27,970 nt of DNA, from positions 1 through 27,970 of the forward strand of contig JAEOTJ010000139.1 in NCBI GenBank assembly GCA_016839905.1, written 5' to 3'. Source of the stretch: Promethearchaeota archaeon. GTDB taxonomy: Archaea; Asgardarchaeota; Lokiarchaeia; Sigynarchaeales; SOKP01. This document shows positions 15,293 to 24,298 of the stretch, one piece after another (the stretch's first letter is position 1; every line of letters begins with the position of its first letter). Below the pieces are notes generated by a model, which was given only the letters and a program-made list of their open reading frames with translations, made no database searches and was not told where the DNA came from. Both the position numbers and the translations under genes were made by a program.

Positions 15293-16676
15293 ATGGGAAA
15301 AACAGGAATGGAAAAATTAAATGAATTAAAGCCCCAGATATTCAAATGTATTCACTGTAAAGTGTTGTAATTTTCTTACAATAACGCAGAAAGCTTGTAG
15401 ATTTGCTTATTCTGGAGAACCAAGTAGGAAAGGTATTGGTGAGTTTAAAGGCAAACAAAAAACCGTGCTTTATGAAGGAATGGTTGACTCATGTCCCGCG
15501 GGTATTGAATATGGCTGGGAGGCTTATTGGAATGCAGGTAAAATCTGGATTGCTCGTTCAATTTTAACGGGTGATTTAGAGTTCTCAGACGAAGTTAGGG
15601 ATGTCATAATGCCTTGCATTACTTGTGGACAATGTTCGAGCCAATGTGAAAATAAAATCCCAACAGTTGATATTATAGAAGCTTTACGAGCCGCATGTGT
15701 AGAAGCGGGCGTTCCTTTAATCGAAAAGCATGCTTTAATATCGAGATTAGTGACAGAAAGGAATAATCCATATGGGGGTGCTGCTGCTGATAGGATGAAA
15801 TGGGCAAAAGATGCAGGCTTAGGAAAGTATGTTAACAAATCCGGAGCAAAAATTGGATATTATGTGGGTTGTACTGCTGCTTATAGGCAAATGGACGTTG
15901 CAGTCGCCACATGTAAGCTTTTTGAGAAATTAGGAATGGACTTTTCCATCATTGATGCTGAAGTATGTTGTGGTAGTCCTTTCTTTAGGACTGGAGTCGT
16001 TGATGTTGCTCAAGATTTAATGAATAAGAACCTTAAAGCATTTGAGGGTCTTGAAAAAGTGTACTTTTCATGCGCAGGTTGCTACAAAACATTTACAATA
16101 GATTATCCAAAATGGATGGAAGGAGACAAGTTGCCCTTTGAAACTTCTCATGCGTTTGAATTAATCGCCCAATTGATTACAGACGGAAAGATTAAATTTA
16201 AACCAAACGCAGAGTTAAAAGGTAAAGTTGTGACCTACCACGATCCTTGTCATACAGGCAGGCATTTTGGACTTGAGATTGAACAAGAAATGATAAATGA
16301 ATCTAAAAATCTAATGATGGACAGTCGTAAGATTAATCAGAAGATAGCAGAATGGTTCGAAATCCCAAGAGTCATCTTGAAAAAATTAGAAGAGGATGTT
16401 GGAGTTCAATTCAAGGAAATGTACCGCATAAAGATGCATTCCATGTGTTGTGGAGCTGGCGGTGGAGTTCGAGCAGGATATCCCGATTTCTCTCTCAGGA
16501 CTGCAAGCTTGCGTGCTGATGAAGCAAATGCCGTGGGTGCTGACATACTCACAACCGAATGTCCCTTCTGTAAAACTAATTTAAGTGATGCGAATAACTT
16601 ATACGGTCATGGCTTGAAAGTAATAGGAATACTTCAAATGATCGATGAATACGATCTTTTAGAAGTTAAAAAATAA
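15293..16676 (+). CDS. HdrD/GlcF-type iron-sulfur protein with two CCG domains (frameshifted)
   Basis: An electron-transfer subunit that probably takes electrons from the flavoprotein encoded just before it. From ATG 15293 the frame reads to 'FKCIHCKVL' and stops at 15368. Skipping one T at 15365-15366 gives CIHCKVCNF and continues in the main frame with 'ACRFAYSGE', 'DSCPAG' and 'CITCGQCSSQC'. These supply two [4Fe-4S] clusters of the usual CxxCxxC...CP and CxxCxxCxxxC kinds. Two CCG modules follow: 'VGCTAAYR' / 'CCGSPFF' / 'CAGC', and 'DPCHTGRHFG' / 'CCGAGGG' / 'CPFC', both complete, so noncubane clusters as in heterodisulfide reductase are possible. An internal start at 15465 would lack the first cluster. 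The physiological acceptor is unknown. Confidence 0.82.
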
Positions 16677-16685
16677 CTAAATATT

Positions 16686-16727
16686 TGAGCTTTTTAGCTC
16701 ATAATTTTTTATTTCTTTTTTTTATCA
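16686..16727 (+). terminator. Hairpin plus T-rich terminator after the Fe-S gene
   Basis: A 6 bp perfect stem TGAGCT / AGCTCA (16686-16691 with 16696-16701) with a TTTT loop, followed by a long T-rich run. It lies ten bases after the stop codon and resembles an intrinsic terminator, though archaeal termination may need only the T tract. Confidence 0.55.
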
Positions 16728-16846
16728 TTAATGGCTTTTTAGATAAAAATTTATACCTAAAGAGAAAGATTTAATACTCTATTAATCTAATTGAAAGATA
16801 AGAAAAAAAATTCTTTATTTCTATTATATCAAAATAACAAATTTAA

Positions 16847-18364
16847 ATGAGCCCCATGAATGCTAAAAAAATTGTTCCTCTTGTAATAGTTACCTTGGTA
16901 ATATCGACAGTATCTGTTATTTTTTTGATGAATTTAATGACAACTACAAAAGACAAAACTGAAAATGGGTCATCCTATGAAGGTCAGAGAAAAGCGATTA
17001 TTCTCTGTAGTGCAAATGACTTTTATGGAAGTACTGAAGATGAATTTAATGATGGAAACGATGCACAATTTACTTCGAGTATGGGAAATTGGGCTCCCAT
17101 TCCTGGAAATGGTGAAGCTTATTCATGGTATGATGGTACTGGACCAATAACAGACGGATATATCTATTTTGAGACTACAGATATATATACAAATGCTAAT
17201 TATACTTATGATTGGAATAAATATCAAACATTAAGAGAGTATTATTACTATAATGTATCTGCACACATTCAAATCACTGATGAAATTCCGATAGCTGGTG
17301 GCGCTCGTTTTGGTCTACAATGGAAAAACTCAACAGGGCATATGGTTAAGACGGATTGGTCGGAAAATGTAAGTATTGCAGGACCATGGATAAAAGTAAA
17401 TGCAATGGGAGTGTGTAATAATGATACTGGAAATGAAATCACCAATTTAACACTAATTTTTTCTGTTAATGCAACTTTTTCAGCCCCTTCAAGACAAATT
17501 CGATTTGATGATGTCATAGTAGATCGATGGATTTCAGTGAATTTAACTGATCCAAATGATCCTCCTCCACCACCTCCTCAAGGCAAAATGAATTCTGATG
17601 GATTTCCAGCTCAAGCACTCCAAGTCTATTGGATCTTGAAGAATCACGGGTACTCTGATGATAATATCTTTTTAATGTTATATTATAAGGATGATACGGA
17701 TGGAATCATAAATATAAATGCGAATGATGCGATTCCGGATGATTTAATTGGGGCTATTATTGATGTTGCAAATGATAGCGTTACAGCTGATAGATTTAAG
17801 CAGGAATTAAATGTATCTATATCCGGTTCATTTGCTTCTAAAATAAAACCAGAAGATCAGTTAATAATATACATGGCGGACCATGGCTCAAATAAAATAT
17901 TAGGAGATGGGAATGCAACATTTCACTTTGAATCAGATGGAAGTAATATTAATGAAACGGAGTTCTATGATTTAGTGAAAAAAATTGACTGTGTCCGAAT
18001 GTTAATTAACCTAGATTGCTGCTTTAGTGGTAATTTTCTGAATTGTAATAGAAGTATTGGTCTAGCTTGGTATGATATCCCCAATAGTATCCTCGTGAGT
18101 TCTTCATCAAATGTCCTTTCTTGGTATTGGGTAAACACTAATAATGGCGATGGCTGGGCAGGTTCTTGGTTTTTTCACATATTTTGGGATGAATTAGATA
18201 AAGATCAAACGATACAAGATGCATATAATTCTGCAATTAATTTTCCGCCAACAGTTAATCCACCGACACCCCCGACTCCTGTTGGGCAAATTCAAAAACC
18301 ATTAATGAAAGATAACTTGGGAATAGCAAATAGTTGGAGCTTCAAGAGCACTCCAAAATTATAA
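16847..18364 (+). CDS. Membrane-anchored legumain/caspase-like cysteine protease
   Basis: A clan CD cysteine peptidase, nearest to family C13 (legumain-like). An N-terminal hydrophobic helix (about residues 8-31) would anchor it with the catalytic part outside. The first core strand is 'RKAIILCSANDFYGS' (about 48-62). A ~180-residue beta-rich segment (about 68-235, many aromatic residues and N-x-S/T sites) and a Pro-rich linker ('DPPPPPPQG') then interrupt the core. It resumes with 'AQALQVYWILKNHGYSDDNI', 'SVTADRFKQEL', the catalytic H346 in 'IIYMADHGS' and the catalytic Cys in 'LINLDCCFSG' (C392 by alignment, C391 adjacent). The order matches legumain strand by strand. The inserted beta domain may bind glycans or a partner. 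Substrate and activation are unknown. Confidence 0.78.
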   Translation: MSPMNAKKIVPLVIVTLVISTVSVIFLMNLMTTTKDKTENGSSYEGQRKAIILCSANDFYGSTEDEFNDGNDAQFTSSMGNWAPIPGNGEAYSWYDGTGPITDGYIYFETTDIYTNANYTYDWNKYQTLREYYYYNVSAHIQITDEIPIAGGARFGLQWKNSTGHMVKTDWSENVSIAGPWIKVNAMGVCNNDTGNEITNLTLIFSVNATFSAPSRQIRFDDVIVDRWISVNLTDPNDPPPPPPQGKMNSDGFPAQALQVYWILKNHGYSDDNIFLMLYYKDDTDGIININANDAIPDDLIGAIIDVANDSVTADRFKQELNVSISGSFASKIKPEDQLIIYMADHGSNKILGDGNATFHFESDGSNINETEFYDLVKKIDCVRMLINLDCCFSGNFLNCNRSIGLAWYDIPNSILVSSSSNVLSWYWVNTNNGDGWAGSWFFHIFWDELDKDQTIQDAYNSAINFPPTVNPPTPPTPVGQIQKPLMKDNLGIANSWSFKSTPKL

Positions 18365-18390
18365 TTTTTTTTTAATTTCTTTTATTTTTT
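18365..18390. terminator. T-tract between convergent genes
   Basis: Three closely spaced T runs begin one base after the protease stop, in the short gap before the oppositely oriented aminotransferase. No hairpin is evident. They would suit archaeal T-tract termination of the plus-strand transcript. Confidence 0.4.
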
Positions 18391-18444
18391 AAAATGAATA
18401 TGAAATGGTAGATACGAATAATTCATGATAAAGAAAATTTAATT

Positions 18445-19629
18445 CTATTTCAAGAAATCCTCAATAAGATTATATACTGTTTCAAGAGTTTCTAAATCTG
18501 GTAAAAATGTTAATCGAACATGTCCTTTACCAAGTTCTCCAAAACCAGAGCCATAAACTCCGCAAACCCCCGTATTTCTAAGTAAATCTATTATGAAATC
18601 TTTATCATTATCCCATTTTTTAAATTCTTCTAATTCTATTTTTGGAAACATGTAAAATGCGCCATGTGGTTTATTTACTCTAACTCCTTCAATCTGACGT
18701 AATCTATTATAGGAATAATCACGTCTTTCCCTTAATTTTTTAACCATCTCATCTGTGTGAGTCCCAGGGTTTTTCAGGGCTTCCATTGCAGCATATTGCG
18801 CTATTGAGTTTGCACATAATCGTGCTCTAGCCATATTAGCAATGCCTTCTCTGAGGTCTCCTAGTTTATTTTCTGGATCGAGGTAATAAAGATATCCAAT
18901 TCTCCATCCCGTCGCAAGATGAGCTTTTGAAAACCCATTCATTCCAATAACAGGCACATCTTTACTTAATGAAGCTGGACAGGCGTGTTCTTTTTCATAA
19001 ATAATCTCATCATAGATTTCATCAGAAATTATTGGAATATCATATTCTCCAGCAATATCTATTATTTTTTTAATATTTTTCTCGCTATAAACAATTCCCG
19101 TTGGATTATTTGGAGAGGCTACAAATATGGCTTGGGTTTTACTGCTTATTTTTTTTCTCAAATCATCAATATCTGGTTCCCAATCATTTTCTTCATCTAA
19201 TATATACTCAACTGGACTCCCGTCAAAAAATTTAGTATAATTAATATATATCGGATAAGAAGGACCTGGAACTAAGATTTCTTTATTTTTTTCCATTAAA
19301 CCTGCGATAACAAAAAAAAGCCCCTCTGTGACGCCAGATGTTGCAATAACATCGTCCTCATTGATATTAATATCATGTTTCTTTCTCTCATACTTTGCAA
19401 TCTCTTCTCGGAGTTCTAGAATACCTAAAGAATCCACATAAAAATTTTTTCCCGCGTAAGTGGCATCGGCTAAAGCTTTAGAAATGTAATCCGGGGTTTT
19501 AAAATCATAAATCACGGGATCTCCAATGTTAAGATGATATACTTTTTTGCCAGTCTTCTTCACGACATCTGCGATAATAGAAATATCACGTATCGCATAT
19601 CGGAGATCCTTAATTCTTTGAGAAACCAT
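18445..19629 (-). CDS. Class I PLP aminotransferase (alanine/aspartate type)
   Basis: A fold-type I aminotransferase transferring an amino group between an amino acid and a 2-oxo acid with pyridoxal phosphate. It shows 'NIGDP' near the start, 'TSGVTEGL' for phosphate binding, 'SPNNPTG' (N175), 'SDEIYDEI' (D203, Y206), the Schiff-base lysine K235 in 'GFSKAHLATGWRIGY' (R242 for phosphate) and a C-terminal Arg in 'GKGHVRLTF' for the substrate carboxylate. Length (394) is normal for the family. The sequence resembles archaeal AlaT-like enzymes, but amino-acid preference cannot be read from motifs. It is a single gene, convergent with the protease and divergent from the coiled-coil gene. Confidence 0.9.
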   Translation of the reverse strand: MVSQRIKDLRYAIRDISIIADVVKKTGKKVYHLNIGDPVIYDFKTPDYISKALADATYAGKNFYVDSLGILELREEIAKYERKKHDININEDDVIATSGVTEGLFFVIAGLMEKNKEILVPGPSYPIYINYTKFFDGSPVEYILDEENDWEPDIDDLRKKISSKTQAIFVASPNNPTGIVYSEKNIKKIIDIAGEYDIPIISDEIYDEIIYEKEHACPASLSKDVPVIGMNGFSKAHLATGWRIGYLYYLDPENKLGDLREGIANMARARLCANSIAQYAAMEALKNPGTHTDEMVKKLRERRDYSYNRLRQIEGVRVNKPHGAFYMFPKIELEEFKKWDNDKDFIIDLLRNTGVCGVYGSGFGELGKGHVRLTFLPDLETLETVYNLIEDFLK

Positions 19630-19829
19630 TTAAATCAGCCATTTGCTCATTTAATTTTGTATTATTATTAGGAAAAAAAAGAAACGAGAATTAAATAATC
19701 TTTTTATTCCCTCAGAAATAAGTAAAATTAAAGATTAAGATTGGACTACTCAATATTATAATAAGTGTTTATACTTATAACAAATAAAAATAAATGAATG
19801 AATTTTCATGTATAATATAATAATCATTT

Positions 19830-22800
19830 ATGGGGTTATATCATAATTTGACTATATTAGAGGGTATGACTGCTTACCCTTATATCACGCAATTTAAAAA
19901 GGAGCCATTTAAATCTTTCGCTTTAATCAAGCGAAGGGAGATAAAGAGCTTTTATTTTAGTAATTATGATAAGGTTGTCAAATTCTATAAATTCTTTAAT
20001 GAGAGTCTACTTAAAGAAAGAAACCTTAACCTTGAAAATGTTTACTGGTTTCTTTTATTAAGGAAATATTTAAAAGAAGAAAAGGAAGAGATGGGCAAAG
20101 AAATCCTTGAATATATAAAGAAGTGTGAATTCCCTCAAGATGGTAAATTAGGTTTTAAATTTTCTCCAAACTCTAACAAGAAATTACCGGATATTTGGTC
20201 CACTTATTTTGCTTTAGCTAGTTTAAAAATTTTAGGTTTATTAAGCGAATATCTTTTTTCAAAAGGGCTCACGGATGTAAGAGAGCAAATCAAGACTTTT
20301 ATCCTCTCACATCAAAAAGGAAATGTATTCCATCATTGCCTTGATAAAAACTGTGAAATAGATAAAAAAACAACACCCACAAGAACATTATATTTTGTAC
20401 TTGAATTAATGGCTCTTTTAGGAGAGGATATTCGTTTAGAAAAATCCAAATTTCTATCTTATGTTGGGGATTTAAGAAAGGATCCTTCAATTGTCTTTAA
20501 ATTATTATGTCTTAAATATTTAGAATTAGATTCAGATGTTAAAGATAAAAATATTCAATATATTCATAATTTTCAAAAAGAAAATGGAGGTTTTAGTTTT
20601 AAAAAGCTAAGTGGGAGAACTAATACGACATTTTGGACCGTATTTGTTCTTGATAATTATAATTGGCTTTTAGGATATAATCCGATAGGAATTTACTCTT
20701 TCATTAACTTAAAAATTACGGAAATTTTAAGTTCTCAATCTAATCGTAATTTAATCAATTTAATGGAACTTTCAAAATTAATAATTTTATTATCTATAAT
20801 ATGGGATAGGTTTATCCAGGAATTTGAAAGAGTCCTATTTAAAAAATTAGAAAAAGATAAATACATAGATCTTAATCTAATTAGTACTTCTTTTGGGTTA
20901 ACTCATGGAATTGAAGATGTCTTATCCTATATTAATAAATATCATAATTTTAATTTAAGAATATTAGATAATAAAATTGAATTTAAAAATTTCTTGCGAA
21001 ATTTAAGCCAAGGTAAGCAAATCATTGCTCGGGAAATATATAACAGGGTCAGTAAAAATAGCATAGTTTCGCTAAAAAAAATCCATAAAGAATACAAGAA
21101 AAAAAATAAAGAAGTTGAAACAATAGGAATAAAAGATGATATTAAACCTCTAGTAAATGAAATGATGGAGAGGAATCTTTTTAAAGGAGTTATTAAAAAT
21201 AAAATTTTTAAATTAGATTTTTTTATTAAAAAAATAATTGTTTCTGACACGGAAATAAATTTGGTACAATTACTACAAGAAAAAGAGAAATTAAAGGATC
21301 ATAGAACCACGATTTATAACATGATTTTAAAATTAAAAAGCTCTTCGTTAAAAACCGAGGAGGAGGTTGAGAGTTATCTTTTAATTAATGAAATTGATAT
21401 AGCAAAAGAAAGAATAAGATATTTATTACATAATACAATAATGGATGCGGAATTCTTAAATAAAAATATTGAACAGTCATTTAGTGAAGATTTATATTTT
21501 TTAAATCTTAAAGAAGCATTATCCTCTGAAATTAGTAGCTGGCAAAAACAATTTTCGACTTTAAAATATAAACTAAGAGATTTGGATATAAATCTTCAAA
21601 GTAAAATTGAAGAGAAAGAACATTTGAGAAATTTAAATAAAGTCCTAAACGAATTAGAGAGTAGAATTTTTAAAATTAATGATAGCTATAATAATGATTT
21701 AGATTCATTTAGAAAATCTTTTAGACAGAAACTTAAAAAGGAATTTAATGAGGAAAACTTTGAATTGATTATTAAGGAAATTGACCTCCTTTCAAAAAAC
21801 TTAACTAAACAAGATACTATTATTTATAATACTTCTCAAAAAATTACTACTAAGAATAAGAAACTAATTAAGAAACATAAAAAGGTTATTGAACTCTGGA
21901 TTAATATAAAGGATGAAATTCAAACGGAATTTAATTATTATTTGAATGGATTTGATTTCTTTAAAGATAACATTAAAAAATTTGAAGATATTTTTAGTAA
22001 ATTGAAAGATGAAATCTCTAAGATAAGTGAAAAAGCAAAAAAGAATAGTGATGAGGGTGATTATCAAAAAGCATTTAACATTATTAAAAAAGAATCTGAT
22101 AATATTCTTGACCAAAAACTAAATGAAATTAATGAATTTCATAAACTTTTCAAAAAAGAGATGAAATCCAAACAAAAACTCTATCTTCTTTATCGTTATT
22201 TACCAGAAAAGTTGGATAAATTAGAAGATGATATCATTTCTTTAGTAGCGGAAAATGTACAATCATTAAAAGAGAAAGTCACTGAAAAAAGAAGTAGATT
22301 AAAGAGTGAAGATTTTGATAAATTTGTCTCTCAAGAAATTCAAAATGTTAAAAAAATCCTCTCTGAATATAAAAAAAGCTTAATTAAATTAAAAAAAAAA
22401 AATATTAATGACATAATTAAAGGATTTGATTCCATACAAAATAATTTAAATGATATTGATAAGCAATACTTAAGTAAGCTTAAAGATTGTACACAATTTA
22501 TTGAAGATTTTAATGGTAAAGCAAGCCTAACTATAATTCAATGGGAAAATTTTAAAGAAAATCTAAAAAATGAAATTGAAAGTTTAAAAGATGATTATAT
22601 AAATGATATAATAAATGAAAAAATTGATTTAATTGCTAAAGAGAAGAAAACAAATAATATTAAAATGGCTGATTTAAAAAAAGAAACTAATCTGAAATGC
22701 AACATTTTAATGAATAGAATCAAGGATATGATAGAAATATCTAAAATTGATGGTAAAGTTTTTGAAAAAGAGAAATGTGTCCTAATTTTTACTGTTTCTT

Positions 22801-24245
22801 ATTATAAAAACAAAGAGCTGAAAAGTCTAATTGATAACACATTATCAAAAATGATTAGTGAAATGATGGGAAAATTATTAGCTCTTTATGATTCCAGTAT
22901 AAGAAATGGAACGTTAAATGTCAATTTATTAGAAATTCAAAATAGAATTAATGATTTAGAGAACTTTGAAAAGGAGTTATACGTGCAATTTAATAAGAAA
23001 GTGAAAGAATTGCAGATAGACATACAAAGTAGAGTAGAATATGTTAAAACTAAAGAGTATTTTGATTCTTTAATTGAAAAAAATAATAACGCAGTTGATA
23101 ACATTAGAAATAGTCTTAAACTTTTTATTTCAATCCAGAATCTAATAGGAGCGGAATATAATGATTTAAAATTAGAATTAACAAAAGAGATGACTAAATT
23201 ATATAGAGCCATCGAAAAAAATTATTCACATGCAAGATTAAAAGAAAGTTTTGAAAATTTTAGTAGAAAATTTGATCTTTATATGAGAAGGGCTGAAGAT
23301 AAAATACAAGAAATTTTAAAATCATCGCTTAATAAAAATTCCGATTTAAATAAAATTGAACCTGAAATAAGAGCGTTCTTTGTAAAAGTTAAAAAGAATT
23401 TCAACATTGAATATGAAGAGAAAAGAGAAAAGTACACTGAACAGATATTAACATTAAAAGATGAGTCATTACGAGAGAAATTGATGACTCTCATAAATGA
23501 TCAAAAAATTTATTTAAGCCAATTATTAGGAACACTTCAAAAAAGAGTTGAAGATTATATTGAAAGTAGAAATTTTAAAAGAGCAAGTTTAATAATTCAA
23601 AAAAGAGCCCGAAATATAGAAAATGAAGTAAAAAATAGAAATAAAGTCGTAAATAACCAAATTAAAAAATACAATAAAGAATCAACAGATTTTGAAACAA
23701 AAAATAAATATTTAATTGATGATTTTGACCAATTTATATCAGAATTTATTGAAGTTATAAATGAAAAAGTAAAAAGTCTTGAACAATTTATTGTAAAATC
23801 CTACGTTAGTATTGTAACTAAGGCTTTAACTAATCAATTCCTTACAATCAGTTTTTTGAATAATGAATTAAAGATAAAAAAGCAAAATATTCAAGATTAT
23901 CTAATTTATCTCATAAGTGAAGGCAGTTTAGAAGGTAAATATGACCCTCGTTTAGGTATTTATTATGAAAACCCTGATATATTTGATAAATTAGATGAAA
24001 AAGAACTAAATGTAATAAAAAATATGAATTTTCGATTATACATGTTTTTTAGACGATTTAGAAGCTTTGTATCCCAGTATTACATAATATTCGCCTTCTT
24101 TGCTGCAATATTGTCCATATCGGCATCTCTATATTCGATTTCAGGTGGCGACCCTAGCACCGTTTTATTACCTATCGTCGCAGTATTTATCATTATTACG
24201 GTTTATTTACTTTATAAAAGAAAAGAGTTAGCTGAAAAAAAATGA
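19830..24245 (+). CDS. Giant coiled-coil membrane protein with alpha-toroid-like N terminus
   Basis: 1471 residues. The first ~290 residues look like an alpha/alpha-toroid of the prenyltransferase/squalene-cyclase repeat type: 'DIWSTYFALASLKILG' and 'FQKENGGFSFKKLSGR' followed by 'TTFWTVFVLDNY' recall the GGFxG...ST-x-Y-AL pattern. Enzymatic zinc ligands are not obvious. A possible winged helix lies near residues 400-470. Then come over 800 residues of highly charged coiled coil, a second winged-helix-like segment ('ISFLNNELKIKKQNI' to 'GIYYENPDIF', about 1330-1390), and two membrane helices near 1416-1434 and 1444-1462 with a basic tail. This arrangement puts the long rod in the cytoplasm, tethered at its C-terminal end. 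No close family is recognised. A tether, membrane-shaping or cytoskeletal role is an inference. Confidence 0.75.
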   Translation: MGLYHNLTILEGMTAYPYITQFKKEPFKSFALIKRREIKSFYFSNYDKVVKFYKFFNESLLKERNLNLENVYWFLLLRKYLKEEKEEMGKEILEYIKKCEFPQDGKLGFKFSPNSNKKLPDIWSTYFALASLKILGLLSEYLFSKGLTDVREQIKTFILSHQKGNVFHHCLDKNCEIDKKTTPTRTLYFVLELMALLGEDIRLEKSKFLSYVGDLRKDPSIVFKLLCLKYLELDSDVKDKNIQYIHNFQKENGGFSFKKLSGRTNTTFWTVFVLDNYNWLLGYNPIGIYSFINLKITEILSSQSNRNLINLMELSKLIILLSIIWDRFIQEFERVLFKKLEKDKYIDLNLISTSFGLTHGIEDVLSYINKYHNFNLRILDNKIEFKNFLRNLSQGKQIIAREIYNRVSKNSIVSLKKIHKEYKKKNKEVETIGIKDDIKPLVNEMMERNLFKGVIKNKIFKLDFFIKKIIVSDTEINLVQLLQEKEKLKDHRTTIYNMILKLKSSSLKTEEEVESYLLINEIDIAKERIRYLLHNTIMDAEFLNKNIEQSFSEDLYFLNLKEALSSEISSWQKQFSTLKYKLRDLDINLQSKIEEKEHLRNLNKVLNELESRIFKINDSYNNDLDSFRKSFRQKLKKEFNEENFELIIKEIDLLSKNLTKQDTIIYNTSQKITTKNKKLIKKHKKVIELWINIKDEIQTEFNYYLNGFDFFKDNIKKFEDIFSKLKDEISKISEKAKKNSDEGDYQKAFNIIKKESDNILDQKLNEINEFHKLFKKEMKSKQKLYLLYRYLPEKLDKLEDDIISLVAENVQSLKEKVTEKRSRLKSEDFDKFVSQEIQNVKKILSEYKKSLIKLKKKNINDIIKGFDSIQNNLNDIDKQYLSKLKDCTQFIEDFNGKASLTIIQWENFKENLKNEIESLKDDYINDIINEKIDLIAKEKKTNNIKMADLKKETNLKCNILMNRIKDMIEISKIDGKVFEKEKCVLIFTVSYYKNKELKSLIDNTLSKMISEMMGKLLALYDSSIRNGTLNVNLLEIQNRINDLENFEKELYVQFNKKVKELQIDIQSRVEYVKTKEYFDSLIEKNNNAVDNIRNSLKLFISIQNLIGAEYNDLKLELTKEMTKLYRAIEKNYSHARLKESFENFSRKFDLYMRRAEDKIQEILKSSLNKNSDLNKIEPEIRAFFVKVKKNFNIEYEEKREKYTEQILTLKDESLREKLMTLINDQKIYLSQLLGTLQKRVEDYIESRNFKRASLIIQKRARNIENEVKNRNKVVNNQIKKYNKESTDFETKNKYLIDDFDQFISEFIEVINEKVKSLEQFIVKSYVSIVTKALTNQFLTISFLNNELKIKKQNIQDYLIYLISEGSLEGKYDPRLGIYYENPDIFDKLDEKELNVIKNMNFRLYMFFRRFRSFVSQYYIIFAFFAAILSISASLYSISGGDPSTVLLPIVAVFIIITVYLLYKRKELAEKK

Positions 24246-24298
24246 ATTACTCACGATAATCTTTAATAAAGCGAATTTTATCGTGAGTTTCTCTTTTT
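24236..24298. terminator. Bidirectional terminator shared by convergent genes
   Basis: A perfect 11 bp inverted repeat ACTCACGATAA / TTATCGTGAGT (24249-24259 with 24278-24288). It has a T-rich run on the plus side (24289-24298) and an A run on the other side (24235-24242), which is a T tract for the minus transcript. The stem lies inside the last codons of the helicase gene, so the coding sequence and the terminator overlap. Confidence 0.6.
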
